A DNA stretch of 64,000 bases, from positions 8,136,821 through 8,200,820 of the forward strand of contig OY829667.1 in the NCBI GenBank assembly GCA_963691815.1, given 5' to 3'. Positions within the stretch are counted from its first letter, which is position 1; every line of letters begins with the position of its first letter. Shown here in pieces: positions 48,746-61,800 of this stretch. A model generated the notes under the pieces. It worked only from the letters and a program-made list of their open reading frames with translations, was not told the origin of the DNA and made no database searches. This stretch comes from Echiichthys vipera. Lineage: Eukaryota > Chordata > Actinopteri > Perciformes > Trachinidae. Both the position numbers and the translations under genes were made by a program.

Positions 48746-49765
48746 AACAAGAAGTCCTGACACTCCTATTTTGTAAAGTGGGTGGAAATCTTCACTATAA
48801 GATTTCTAAATGAACAAAGAACAATAATCACTCACTTTCCCTCTAGTAAAACCTGTGGTGTGCATCTCTTTTTTCTGCTATATAAGAAAGACTTGTTAAG
48901 GCTTTGTTCAGGAACGGTTATAAAATACTGTATAGACAGTTCTACAAAGCACGGACAGGTTCATTTGTAAAGTGTGACTAATAAAAGGCAGTGTAGACAC
49001 AGCTATCTGTCCAGAGACATTAAAAGAAAAGACATTCATCAAACAATGCTTATACAAGACGGAAACAGGAGAAAACAAAGGCAGTGTCCAAAGAACATCG
49101 AATTACCGCCTGAGTGAAATGGATAGAGGAACTGTTAACTCGAGACCAAAAAAGAAAAGGTAAGACGTAAAGACTAGTTCTGTGCTTTGACAAACCAAAG
49201 TGTCCATCCACGAAACTAAACATGCCTGAAACTTGTGACTTTTATAAGAAACCGACAAAGGGTTAGTCATAAGGCGACTGTGAAGACTACACCCAAAGTG
49301 CTCCTCAGATCTGACATTGGAATCCAACAATTTTGTGACTGTCTATACCAGTTATGATAATAATGTTATGTTGGTAATCTAAAAGTAATTGTACAAGAAC
49401 ACTTTGAGGAGGGCAAGGCCGAGAAATTGCACAGTAGCCATCTAATGGTACAAGACAGGTTGAGACAGATTACACAGAACAGGATACAAAGTGATATATT
49501 GGTCCCTCGTACTTCTTTGAGAAGTGCTTTTTTACGACGCATGGGCTTTAAAAGAAACTTCTGTCATCTATGCTGAAACAGAGATTAGTTACTGAGCCGT
49601 GTTAGGTGTAAAGTGTAAAGCTCTTTTAGATTATGGCTCATCAATGTCACTAATTCTCACAGTAACCAATGGCAAAGACAAATGATAGAGGCTAAACTGG
49701 GCCACCTACAAACATGATTGAATCATGTTGTTTCCATGGTGGCAGGCATTCTTAACTTTCGCCTT

Positions 49766-49787
49766 AAAAAAAAAAGGGGGGGGGGGG
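49766..49787. repeat. A10-G12 homopolymer junction
   Basis: Ten A residues followed directly by twelve G residues. Either a slippage-prone site or a local assembly uncertainty. Confidence 0.95.
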
Positions 49788-52700
49788 CATTCTCAGTACT
49801 ACTTGTTTAAGTCTACTACAGCTACGCTAGAAGATCTGTGAGGCTGCACTTAGCACTACTTTACTTAGAAATAGAAAAAGTGGTAATTTGACCATTTGAC
49901 GATTGCTGTCTGTTATTATGGTTTTGGCATTTAATGACTTCAATTTGATGACTTACCAGTAGAAATATGAGCCAATTAAATCAAAGCAATCCTCTATTCC
50001 TCTCTAGCAGCAAGAGAACGGACATAAAGTAGTGCAGTAAAGTCTATAATCCTCTGCTCATTTGTCACAAATCCTCACCTGAGTCCACCACTTGCCCCAA
50101 GTTGGTTTACGCAGAAGCTAGCCTGATACAACGGTCACGTGTTGATTTGAATGCGAATGTCCGTTCTACTTTTATTCTATTTCTATGGTGGTGGTCAGCT
50201 TTCTAACATCTTGACAATGACTATCAATGCTATCATGCTGTATAACATTTACAGTTATCACCAGCTTAGCGTGCTAACATTGGCTAATTATCACTAAATA
50301 CAAAATACAGCTGAGTCTGATGGGGATGTCTTTTGTTTAGCAGGAGTCTGGTCAGAAATGTAATTAAGATTAAACTTGACATTTGCAGGGATTTTTAGAA
50401 GAAGACTCAGCATTCTACATCAATTAATTCTGCATCAGATAAAATTGCGCATCCAGTAAAGCCGACAACAGCTATAAATCTGCTAGTATAAAAATGCAAA
50501 GCATGGGACTGTTTTCAGTAGACCACAGCAAAATTAGCTGTGATAAGGCATTATCATATGCATGATATACAGCATGACAGCAAAACGCCAGAGTGTGACT
50601 AGTGGGTTTTGTAAATCAAGCTAGAAACAAGCTACTCCGCAACCGAGCTGACTGAGCTAATATCTAATAGCTCTACATACTGCTGTTGTCAGAGGGAACA
50701 TCAATATGGAGCAGAACTAGAAGAAAACACAGACTGGTGAAACACAGAGCGAAATAAATGGGTAAAAAATGAACGCAGCTAAGTGGAAGAACCAAGCAGC
50801 ATGAGAAAAAGATGGACTCGGCAGATGGAAAGCAATGAAAAGATAAAGAACAATGAGAAGAAATAGAGATAAAGAGAGCACAAGAGGGGGAAGTCTGGTG
50901 ACAGAGGGATCGCAGCAGCAGTGCAAGAACAAAGTTTGTCCATGAGAGAGAGAGAGAGTAACACACAAAGAGAGAGGGGGAAAGGGAGGATGTGATGAGG
51001 AGAATGCAAGGGTATAAGAAATACATACATCATTCTGAAGGGGAACAAAGAGAGATGGATAGAGGTCCATTTAACCTGGGACAATGCTACTTTCCTGTGA
51101 AGAGTGGGTGACATTTATCAAGCAGCATACTGAATGACAACCTGAGGGACATTAGCTACTGATCATACTGTGAGATTTACTATAGAGACCCCTCTAAGGC
51201 GCTACAAGATATTTTCTTGTCAGTGTTTCTGTTTTGAAGAACATTGGTAGCAGCCTGTCGTCATTTGTTAAATACACCGGTGCGCACAATGATATGAACA
51301 TAGAGGCACTGTTAAGACTAATTTATGCTCAATGTTACGTAAGTATACTTTCTGCCTGCACTCTGCCTTCATTTCATCCATTTTTGGACTTGTTTTCTGA
51401 AAGCCTACGGTTACAGGCGAAACGGTCCAGTACTGGAAATCGTGGGGGCAGTGTAGCCAACTGTTCGAGCCTGACACGACGAAGTAGTAGCAGTAGTAGG
51501 TCATAAATATAGAAACGTCGCCACCTACAATGTTGTCTCCACTTTTCTTAAGGAGGAATATTATCACAACCTCCTCCACCGTAGCCATGGTTGTCGTTGC
51601 TTTTGACTCTGAGCTTCTCCTTGCTTAACATTACAAGTGCAATGCATTTCCATGAGACGCATGGAAGTATATGTATGTTGGCAGTGACGGTTACATAGTT
51701 TGAAATGAACTTGTCTGTATTTGTATCTAAATGTGTGGTCATTATTGAGCCTTTACAAGAACAACGACACATTGAGGTTTGGATAGATGATGCAAAGCAC
51801 TCAACAGGAATCAGCCAAAATCACTCATTTGCTAAAGAGAAACACCGACTACCGTAAAGAAATGCACAGTAAAAGCAGTTTAGGCCAGCACATGCAGACA
51901 GCTTGATATGCGGCATGAAGAGGTCAATAAAGTAATAGCAAGCAAAGAAGCGTGTTGACCAAACTATTCATCTAGCAGTGGGCAACATCTCAATTGCTTT
52001 TGTGTCATTAGTTTTTCATTTTCATGAATCAGTTCCATTTAAAAGTTTTATAGTTGGAAATAGAAGAAAACAACAATGTCAACCCAGACAATTTCCATCA
52101 CAAAATAAGTAACAATGTTTGTGGGTTAAGTCCTTTGTCTGGAGATACTGAATGATGCCTTTCAAATAACACTTTGAATAATTAAAATCTCAGATGAGCA
52201 ATTTGACTTTTTATAACGGTGTCGTGAAGAGACAAACATTCCTCAGGTGACCTACTTTAAAGTTTATTTGGAGCACAGTGAACTGGATGCTATGATATTT
52301 TTTTATTTCTTTGTTTTCCTTTTTTTGGAAATGATTCAATCAGCGATTTCTACCCGGTGTAATTAGGATCATGTTTCTGGGGAGAGAGGAAGTGTCAAGC
52401 ACATGACCTTTCCGTTATGGGATGGCCTCTGGTGGTCAGACACGGTTCTTATTAAATGTTGAGACAAAATATGAGTGGGAAATGCTGAGTCCTGGTATTT
52501 GTCTTTTCTTTTTTTCCCCCACCTCTGTTCGCCTTTTTCATTGTCTTGCTCATTCCAAACACACGGCCACAGGGACCTCATTTAAGGAGCACAAGCGCTT
52601 CCTCTGAGTTAAAAACTGTAACTTTAGGGTAATGGTCACACACGAAATAGATACATGGGCTTGTCTACATAAAAAACTGAAACCCAAGGGCTCTGACTCG

Positions 52701-53621
52701 CAGCTACATTTGTTCATAGCATGTGTACTTTTAACACGTGTACACAAGGGTGACATTTCCACTGGGATAGATTTAAACATCCTAGTTTCATGTTGATTTA
52801 TTCACTAGAATTTCAAACAATGTCCTCTGACTATTCAGCTGCCAAAATACATCTTAGAGGAGAAGTGTGAAAAGTGTTGATGTGCTCGTCTGAGTCGATT
52901 TTAACTTTGAACAGCAATCACAAGCGCATACTAATAATAATAACATATCAGCAGCAAAGATGTTTTTACCCTGGGTTTCACCTCTTACCCTCCCTATGTA
53001 TGTATGCACCCTGAAAGCTTTACCTGCACACACCACTGCTGAGAAGGTAGACTTTTTGGGGTTAAAACATGTTTTCATTAACAGGAAAAATTCTACCTGA
53101 AGACACTCAATTGTGCATTAATCATGAAGATAGAAAGGCAGTAAAGCCCATTGTTCTTCATAGTAATGATACAAATATCTTCCATTTGTACTAGTTATTG
53201 TATCTATTATTTGAGGTCTCTGTTAAGGGACTAATTGTAATGATGGACAGCATGGGATGTATCATTCTAAATTCACCGGTGTGCAGTGTTTCTTTGCTGA
53301 GCTACAGAGGAGGGATAGAAAAAGATATATCTCTGACTCCACATTCCATCCCTGCTCTCCTCCACTACAATGAAAATGAACGGATAGTTTCTTACACAGA
53401 TGCTGAGGATCAGCAGGCTTTAAAAAAAAAGAGCTTCATATTTTGATGTTCATCCATATAAATTAATCATGCATAAGGTAGTCCCCTACACTGGTAGAAA
53501 AGGACGACGGTGGGAAGAACTGGGGGTGAGTAGACACGTTACATGCTGGAGACCCTTTAAATTAGGATTTACTAATATAACAGTTAGGTAAGCAGTGCTA
53601 TGCGCTGTTGGCTGTTTAGGA

Positions 53622-53931
53622 CAAGAAGAAGAAGAATTCCTTTATTTGTCCCGCGAATGGGGAAATTCAATTTTCACTCTATTATTTTTTCATTTTACAC
53701 ACACACACAGGCCCGAAATACACACACATGCTCAGACAGGACCTATATTCATGCAACCAATGGAGAGATGTTGGAGCGAGGGGGCTGCCAGTGACCCGCG
53801 CCCCGTGCAGTTGGGGGTTCGGTGCCTTGCTCAACAGCACCTCGGCAGTGCCCAGGAGATGAACTGGCACCTCTCCAGCCACCAGTCCACACTCCATTCA
53901 TGGTCCACACAGGGACTCGAACCAGCAACCC
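53622..53931 (-). mobile_element. tRNA-derived SINE, truncated just after box B
   Basis: Same family as 42818-43174: (AAG)n tail, CCCGCGAATGGGGAAATTCAA, body, and box B GGTTCGAGTCC (53913-53923 on +), which matches the consensus exactly. The box A part is replaced by AAATAAATAAG. Confidence 0.85.
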
Positions 53932-55189
53932 AAATAAATAAGAAAAGTAAGCACAGTAAATGATTCCATGTGTGGTGCTTTTTGAATGATATGGCAAGCC
54001 TCTACGAAGATGTAATCTATGGTGGTATGGTATGAGTTGCATACGGGCAAAAAAACAAAAAACATTTTGTGTTCCCAGCCCCCCCAAATCCCGATATCAG
54101 ATCTGCACCCCTGTATGAAAGGAAGTGTAAATTGTTTCCTAAGCTCTCTTTATCCGCCTCTCTCCTGTGTCCTGGTTGGGGTGAGTCTGTCACAAGTGCT
54201 TCATAGAGTTAATTGAGGGGCACAAATGACTCATGGTAGGGGGTGACATATCTTACTGCTTTCCTGTAAAATTACACCTTACAGTTACAATTATGATTAA
54301 ATGTATATGTTGGCATCAAAAACTGCCTGGAAAAAAGCTTTTCTACTGTAGCCAACCAATCTCTCAATGTTAATCATTTCACCCACCATTTTCTAATTCT
54401 AATAATTTAGAGGCATTATTAGACTTTTTGCTTTAAAGCCGTTCTTTTTGCTTTGTTGCAAATATGCATTTCTACTGTAGTGACATTTAAATATACAAAT
54501 AATCAATGCTGGAAGGCTTTGAAGACTGTATATTACAGGCATTTTTCAAAAGCTATCATCAAAGACTAATGCACATTTCACGTGGTTACCTTGAAGAAGA
54601 AAAAAAAAGTCCATGTTGTGCATCTTCCTCCTCCTCGTTTCCTGCCTCTCTTTGTTCCTCATCAGCGAGCTTTAAAGCAGCAGTCATCTTAAAAGAAGAA
54701 GAAAAAAAAAATGTTACTCCACAACCACAATGATAAATCATGCGTGGGCGTGACTGACAGGAGAGGAGGTGAGCTGTCATCTGAGAAGTCATCTGAAAAA
54801 GTCCTCTCATTTGGTTGAAGACTTACACAGCAGAGGTTTCTCCAAGAGCAATTAAAGAGCAAGTGGGCTGTGACACATTCTGATGATCTCAATATCATAT
54901 TATAACAATATCTTAATGGTAAATAACTCCAAACTCTGACTATTTATCACACTGTTCTATTAATTAGCCTGCTTCCAAGTACCAGAGGCACGTTTCTGAC
55001 CGATTCAAGAACACTCCAATGAAAATTTCATTATATCCATACAAATTATGTTGTCAGGAGTTAAAATAATAATTACTGGCTTGGACTCATATTGTACTGG
55101 TTGGTGTGTTCAGGGTAACAGTGATGAGACTGAAATGCAGACGGCCAAGCAGATTGTTTCAGTTCAGGGCTTTATTGCCAAAGTGTAAG

Positions 55190-55700
55190 CAACCCAGTCT
55201 CCACAATAAAATGTTGGCATCTTACGTTTTTGAATATCAACGTTTCTGAACCGCTGACATTCTCCTTCCCTACTCATTACATACCAACACTTTTTAATTC
55301 TCCACTGTGGCAGTTTCAAAGACATGATTAACGTGAATTCAAACAAAAACTATTAACTTTACTTAGGTTTAGGTGTAAAAACGACATGGTTAGGTTTAGA
55401 AAAAGATCATAGTTTGGGTGAAAATAAGTACATCTGTTACGCAAGTAAGTTTGAGTTTGAGATGGGACACGACACAGACATGACGGATGGAAGTCCATCC
55501 CATCCACCCCAACCTCCTCCCCAAGCAGAGTTCGAGGCTTGTTATACTACATCACCTGACTTCTGGAGCACTTACGCTCAACATGTAATATTAAGGTCTT
55601 TAATTTGGCATTGGATTCAGTTGAAAACCTAAAATAACATAGACAAACCAGACGTTTAACATCAACGTTTCTGTGGTTTGCAGAAATTTACAATGCCGAC
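55190..55700. repeat. probable dispersed fish repeat
   Basis: The block AACGACATGGTTAGGTTTAG followed by AAAAAGATCATAGTTTGGGT resembles an abundant fish repeat, and ATCAACGTTTCTG occurs twice (near 55237 and 55660). No termini are defined. Confidence 0.4.
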
Positions 55701-55757
55701 ATATTTTTTTCTGGTGACCATGCTTGTGATGTATACAATATAAAGGTTTACTGCAAG

Positions 55758-57264
55758 GTAGGGCTGTCTTTGATTAAATAAAGTCTTAGTCGACAAACAC
55801 TCATACGATTTTGCCAACTAACTGAATAGATTTAATCGACAGAACTGTAAAACTGTTTTTTGTAAAAACATGCAAAAGCACCATGTTAAATGGTAAATGT
55901 ATCATATTACATACTCAAAGTTTCTTGAAAATAAATCTGCCATACTGTAAAATTCTATTTTTTCCATCTTACTAGCTAATAGGATTGTTGCTACAGTGCA
56001 TGTGTTGTGCTAGGCTAACATCATGGTTGCATTACTCCCCAGTGCATTAGCTTAGCATTAGCTTTAATATTAGCACATGGCCTTTTGCCATTTAGTTGTC
56101 ATCTTAGCTTTCTGTGCTAGGCATGTAAACATTTATCAGTGGTAAGAAGAGCCCAAGAAAAGTTTCACTTCGAGCCATTTATTGAGTTCTTACCAAGTGT
56201 TTTATCTGTTCATCAATCTATCATCACCTTTATGCAGAGATTCTGGGCCCACCTGTCTTACAGGAAGTGGGAGAAACCAAAGCCTTAAGTAGAAGGGGGG
56301 AACCAGAATGCACCATGTAGTATAGAGGGAGTTTTCTGTTGGTACTACAGAGACACCCTTGTAAGGAAGTGAACTTTGTGAGATCGACCCTCAGAGGGTT
56401 GAGTGATTGAGTGAACAACAATGGTCACTCAAGAGGTGGATATCTCCCACAATGCACTGCATTTATGCATTTGGTTGCTAAGAATACATCCATGGGTAGG
56501 TGGCAGTAATGGACCTAAAACCCCACGATCGCTCACCACTAAAGAAGAACAATATGCATAAATAAAGCAACTTTTTATCATCCTGAAAAACGTCTTTATC
56601 TGACATGCTATGCAGTTTGAGTTTTCTATAAATAAAATGTTATTCTAACATGTGAGGACTGTTCACCTACTTAGCAGATGGTTTCTTGAGAAAATCTCAT
56701 TGATAGCTCTTTATTTTACTGAAAAATGACTAAATATTTACTGCAACTACAGTAGTCTACTTAGTTATCTGTAAACGCATGGAATAACTGTTATTTTGCA
56801 ATATATCATAGCAATAATAATGATGATAATCATGACACAGATCACAAATCCAAGTTTCTGAACAAAAGACGAATGCAGCTGTTGACAAAGTGAAGAGGGT
56901 GCCGACATATTGAAATTATCCGTAGAAAACACCTTAATCTCATTAAAGCTAAAGCTATTTCTTGGCTGAAGTGAATGAGGACAGGTGCGTTCCATTTCAT
57001 CCCCCACTCCTCCCCCGCCCAATTTCCCTCAGCTCTCCAAGTGGCCTCCGTGTGACGTGTGCTGTTACGTAATGCCAAGGGCTGAGGGGAAGCGAAAGCC
57101 GGCATGTTGAACAACTAGCTCCTTCATCTCCTTCATCCATCATGGCGCCAAAATCCTACAAAATCATTTAGCATAGAAAAAAAGCATAAAACGGACTAAA
57201 GTAATCGTAGTCAACTAAGACCAAAATAACCAAGTCGACTATTCAACTAAGAGGGGAAGTTCTA
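55758..57264. mobile_element. probable non-autonomous hAT element, about 1.5 kb, eroded ends
   Basis: The left end TAGGGCTGTC...TCTTAGTCGACAAA faces a right end GTAGTCAACTAAGACC...GTCGACTATTCAACTAAGAGG, an inverted pair in which both sides carry the AGTCGAC/ACTAAGA motif. The terminal bases on the right are mutated, and I see no matching 8-bp flanks. No transposase is recognised inside. Confidence 0.5.
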
Positions 57265-58791
57265 TTGGTAGTTACATGAATCAAGAAGTCGAGGGTGAAA
57301 ACTGGGAAGGCAATCCATACAGGTGAACACAAGGGTCAAGCAAGGGAATTTCAAAAATCCTTTAGAGGCAGGTAACACATTTCAGAAGCCAGGTTACAGA
57401 TGGAGTACAGATGCTCGAAATGCTAGAAAGCCCAGACAAGAAGGCAAACAATCAACCAACTAGAAAGTCCTCATGACAGCGATTGTCGTTTTCTATCCAG
57501 CAGCATGCTTGATACCATTTCAGTTGACCTTGTAATACCACAATCTGCAGCTATGATATGTAGGATACAAAGTAATCTAGTTCTTTTAGTAGCTTCGTCA
57601 CTAATTAGCATTAAATTAGTATTCTCTCTGTTCATTAAGATGCAAGCATTCCAGAAGTCTTCTTTAAGATGCCATTTAGCCTTCTGCTTTAACAAACGAT
57701 TTACTTTCGTTTGTCTCGTACAGGGATTCTGACCTGTTTTTAAAGAACAGGTGGAAACTCTGTAAATTGGTTTCAAATCTTATTTTGTGATCTTTGAACC
57801 TGGGGAAATTGAAAATGGCTTGGCGAGCGGAAACATACACACAGCATACACAACCTTTCTGATATTGACTTGCAGATGCTTTGCCTCCTTCCTTTTTTTT
57901 TTCTAGAATGATCTCAGACATGTCCTTTAATCATCTCCCCTTCATCTGGTTTTAAAGAGATGCATTGATCTGATGGATTGAATAAATGAAGCGTTACTGG
58001 AAATGCACTGTATATTCTGAAACTAAATCCAGCCACACTAAACAACATCCCAATCTAATTCAAGCTCTACCCAGTTCAAGGCAATGCACCTAATATACCG
58101 CAGGATCACAGTTAATGCTGAAAGTGAAATTTTCACAGCGATAAGTAGACAACTATAACCCAACATGTGGGCCCAGCCTTCCAAAGCTGTAATGAGTTTA
58201 AGTCCCCTACTGGCCAACTGGGCTGTCTCATTGTTTGATAGCAGTGTTATCCACACTCACTTACCCTTTCTCTTAGGCACTGCAGGGCCTTGGGGACTCA
58301 GCTCGTTTTGTGTGTTTACCAATTCCCACAACCTAGCCGGGACTCTCAGGGCGTCTCTTGGAAATTACATTCCATAAGGTCCCTGAAACTATTTAGCTGG
58401 CTGGGTGGTAATAATTGCAGGGCAGGAAAAAGTGCAACTTTCCACACACACAGTGCGGACGCTGGATGACTACGAAACAGATTTAGACATCAACGGTTCA
58501 TCTGATTGTATGTGTGTTCCTGTCATTTTATGTCAGCATGGCTATCAAGATTCAGTTCTGCAATATGTATTTAGTAAAATAACATGTTAAACCTTGACTG
58601 ATTTATTTTTTGTGCACCTCGGTGCAGCTGAAAACAAGTTGTACAAGCAACACTGAGCATACTGCCACTTGTATTCATTTGAGATGGCAGCTTGTTAGAA
58701 AACTGTTGCTTACGCATGGAGCAAAAATTTGTGTTAGGGACACTTGTACACTACAAATGACAAAATATGAGTGGTTCGGTGTATTTTATGA

Positions 58792-58860
58792 GCAGTACTG
58801 GGTAACGTTACTTTTAAAAGTAACATGTTAAATTATAGCATCACTGACTCAGAAAAGTAA
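58792..58860. mobile_element. fragment of a CAGTACTGGGTAACG-type MITE
   Basis: CAGTACTGGGTAACGTTACTT then AAAGTAACATGTTA is the characteristic start of a widespread fish repeat; the element is cut short here. Confidence 0.45.
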
Positions 58861-61800
58861 GTCCTTAGGGTAGCCTACCTTTACATTACCAAAAATGAAA
58901 ACCCTTTTAAGATTCCTTGCACATACTGCAGATACAGAAGCCCGTCACACACTGCAAATTTGAAAATATCAAAACATTACCCGGCGGAGTTGTTTGGGAG
59001 AACGCAAATTTGCGAATTAATTGGACCGAACATCAAACAGAGTTTACCCAAGCTCCCTAGTACAAAGACTGTTTAATCTCCAAAACACCAAAAGAAAACA
59101 AACCTCCAAGGGTGAAGCAAAAGGGGGATTTACACAAAGACGGCAACAATAACGTCTAGCTGATGAACTTCTGTTGGTAGGGGCCAACACCAAAATCATC
59201 CGACGGATCAGAAGACTCGGTTGTTTATGACCAATACGAACCCGTATTGCCTGTCGGTGCATGTAATCCGTGGATGTTCTCCCTTCTGCACGCTCTTCCT
59301 AGGCGCCACAACTTGCCTAAATAAACCAGAGTATGCAGTGGGCTTTATGTGTGTGAAGAGAAACTCTCTACTGCACTGTCACTATGTCGTTCGCATGTGA
59401 CAACGGCGAGTAATTAACATTTATGTTGAGGTGTTTCTGGAAATGTAAGTCAAATATTCCCTTTCCTTTTAGCTTTGTTTTTGTCAACTCCTGAGGGAAA
59501 TTTCAGGCTTTTTAGCTGTTAAATGCTCCGCTGTGTTCACCCACTAACTTTTCCTGACTTGGTGGTTAGGTAGGGCGCAGAGGGCTTATTGGGGGCTTTT
59601 CACTGAAAGCAGCTACATGCTGCGTCTGATTAGAACCAAGCCTGAAAAACCAAAAGTACAAGCTAAATCACACTAAAACGATTCGCGGCATTGAACTGAA
59701 GAGTCGTCGCTACAAGCTCCTTTCACGAGTAGTCATGTGACCCATTGGTCATATAAAAATATTGATAAGAGCACCTTTAATATGAAATTTGGAGCGTATA
59801 CGTATGCATTACCATTTACAAGACTGCCAGACTTATATTATGGAGCACTGTCCTGATGCCCGGCATTGTAAGGCTGAATGTTTCTCCACCCAAATGTAGA
59901 CAATTGAATGGCCAACTTAATCTTTGGACTCCACCACATTTCTTCACATGAAATGCCAAATGTCTGTCCGTTTTGACCTATCTCCCAGCTCTGAAGAATA
60001 CACTGACTGACTGCAGGAGCCAAAGGTAAAGAAAGAGTGTCAGGAGAGGGAGGAGAGAGCCTGATAGAGCGAAAGGCCATTATTAGACTCATTCTGCATT
60101 TTTTTTTGGTGGAGAGCGACTGTGGAAATTGGAATTGCGTGACCTGCCAGCGACCGATAGGAGCCCTTTCAGTGAAATAAATAAACCAATGAGAAAAATA
60201 AAATAAAATAGATAACTCTGGTTATTTTTAAATTAAAACAATCAATCAACGGGAGGGAGGGGAAGAAAGCAGGCAGAGTGTGCCGAGGCTGGCCGTTAAA
60301 GACAGTGGTGGGGTTTTTATTTCCACACCTGTAGAAGGGCATAGCTCAGGCGTGTGAGCAAAGCTGAATATGAATGCAGTCAGACATACTGGACACCACC
60401 CATTATCTGCTACCAGCACATCCACAGTGCACTTACTGCTGGGGGAGCTCTTTTAATCTTGATGCAGTAAATGTCTCCACTCACTGCGAGATGTCACGCT
60501 GAAGACACACATCATGAATAATGCCCAGTAGCTCAACGGCGGCTTTATTTTCATCCTTTATCCAACTTAGCTTATGAGATTTCCTGTCATATTTACTCAC
60601 TCACATGTACATACATTTTTTTAATAAGCAACATCGATGCAAGAATCAACGTTTGGATTTTAAATTAGGTTTACTGGAATACTGTTAAGCTCCCCTCTGT
60701 GGAAAAAATGTGTAATTCAGACAGGCTGAAGGGTGGTGGGATCAATTTTCCCCGATAAAGCTGCATCTACTTTGCTATAATGGAGTCCCATGTGTGACCT
60801 TATCACCCTGTCACACATTCGCCATAACAAGGCGGTTGATGTTATTGTAAACAACTGATATTGTTAGTTCTCTCAGCCTCCTGTCCTCTCAACACAGCGC
60901 AGGCCTAATTAGAGCTGGATTTAGATGGTGGCATTTGCGTTTGTGTGGGCTGAATGATGCTTTCTGGTAAATGACCACATTAACGTGATGATTCCTCTCT
61001 CTGTCTTACCCCCCTTCTCCTCTTCCTCCATCTCTGCACTCTTTCTATTTCCCCCCACCATGGCTGTGATACAGCCAGTGATCCATGCAGATGTGCCGGG
61101 GCCCCCACGCCGCAGCCTGTCTAATTGTTATCATATTTTGTCATCTGCGGCCTGTTATTTTAGCCATCAGTTAGGGACGCATATAAATACCCACTGACGT
61201 TTATTGAATGTCAAAGGCCACTGGGCGGCTGATTGATTTTGACCCCTTTTCCGTGATGTCAGAATGTGATTTGTTGCCACATCATGGCAATCTTAAAAAG
61301 CTATTTTCCCCGCCTGTGGAAATACTAACTATCACTCTGAGAGGAAAGCGAGACTCGTATAACTCAGGAATTAAGATTAATGGGCATTTTAGGAAGCCTG
61401 CCAGAAACTATGAAGATATGTTTTTTGGATACATTTAAAACAGAAAGGGGAATGTCACAGGCGGCAATAATTAATAGATTTGGGGTAAAACTTTGGAGAA
61501 GGGCAAGGCCTTAGTATTTTCAAAGGTGTAAGTTGAAGCATGTGATAATGCAGAGCTTAGGGTTGCAGCACATCAAATAATATCCAGAGTTATGCTGATG
61601 TTTTCATATAAAGGGTAAGATGGGGACATCTTCTCCCATCGCACCCTACTTGGTTAATATCAGAATATTTAATAAAGTTAATGAAAATAAGAGTGCCGTT
61701 TATATCATTTATCATCCACCATTGGTAGATCTTTATTATCTGAGTTTTTATAAATAACCTGAAAGATAAATATATTATATAACCAGCTAACATTGAAAAA

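Noticed and set aside
50673..51114. Three overlapping minus-strand frames of over 110 codons
   Set aside because: They arise from a purine-skewed strand that depletes stop codons; the peptides are Ser/Leu/Phe-rich in all three frames, as expected from composition alone.
51234..51506. Frame ending in a Ser-rich run (TRRSSSSSRS)
   Set aside because: The Ser run comes from an AGTAGTAGCAG simple repeat; no other coding evidence.
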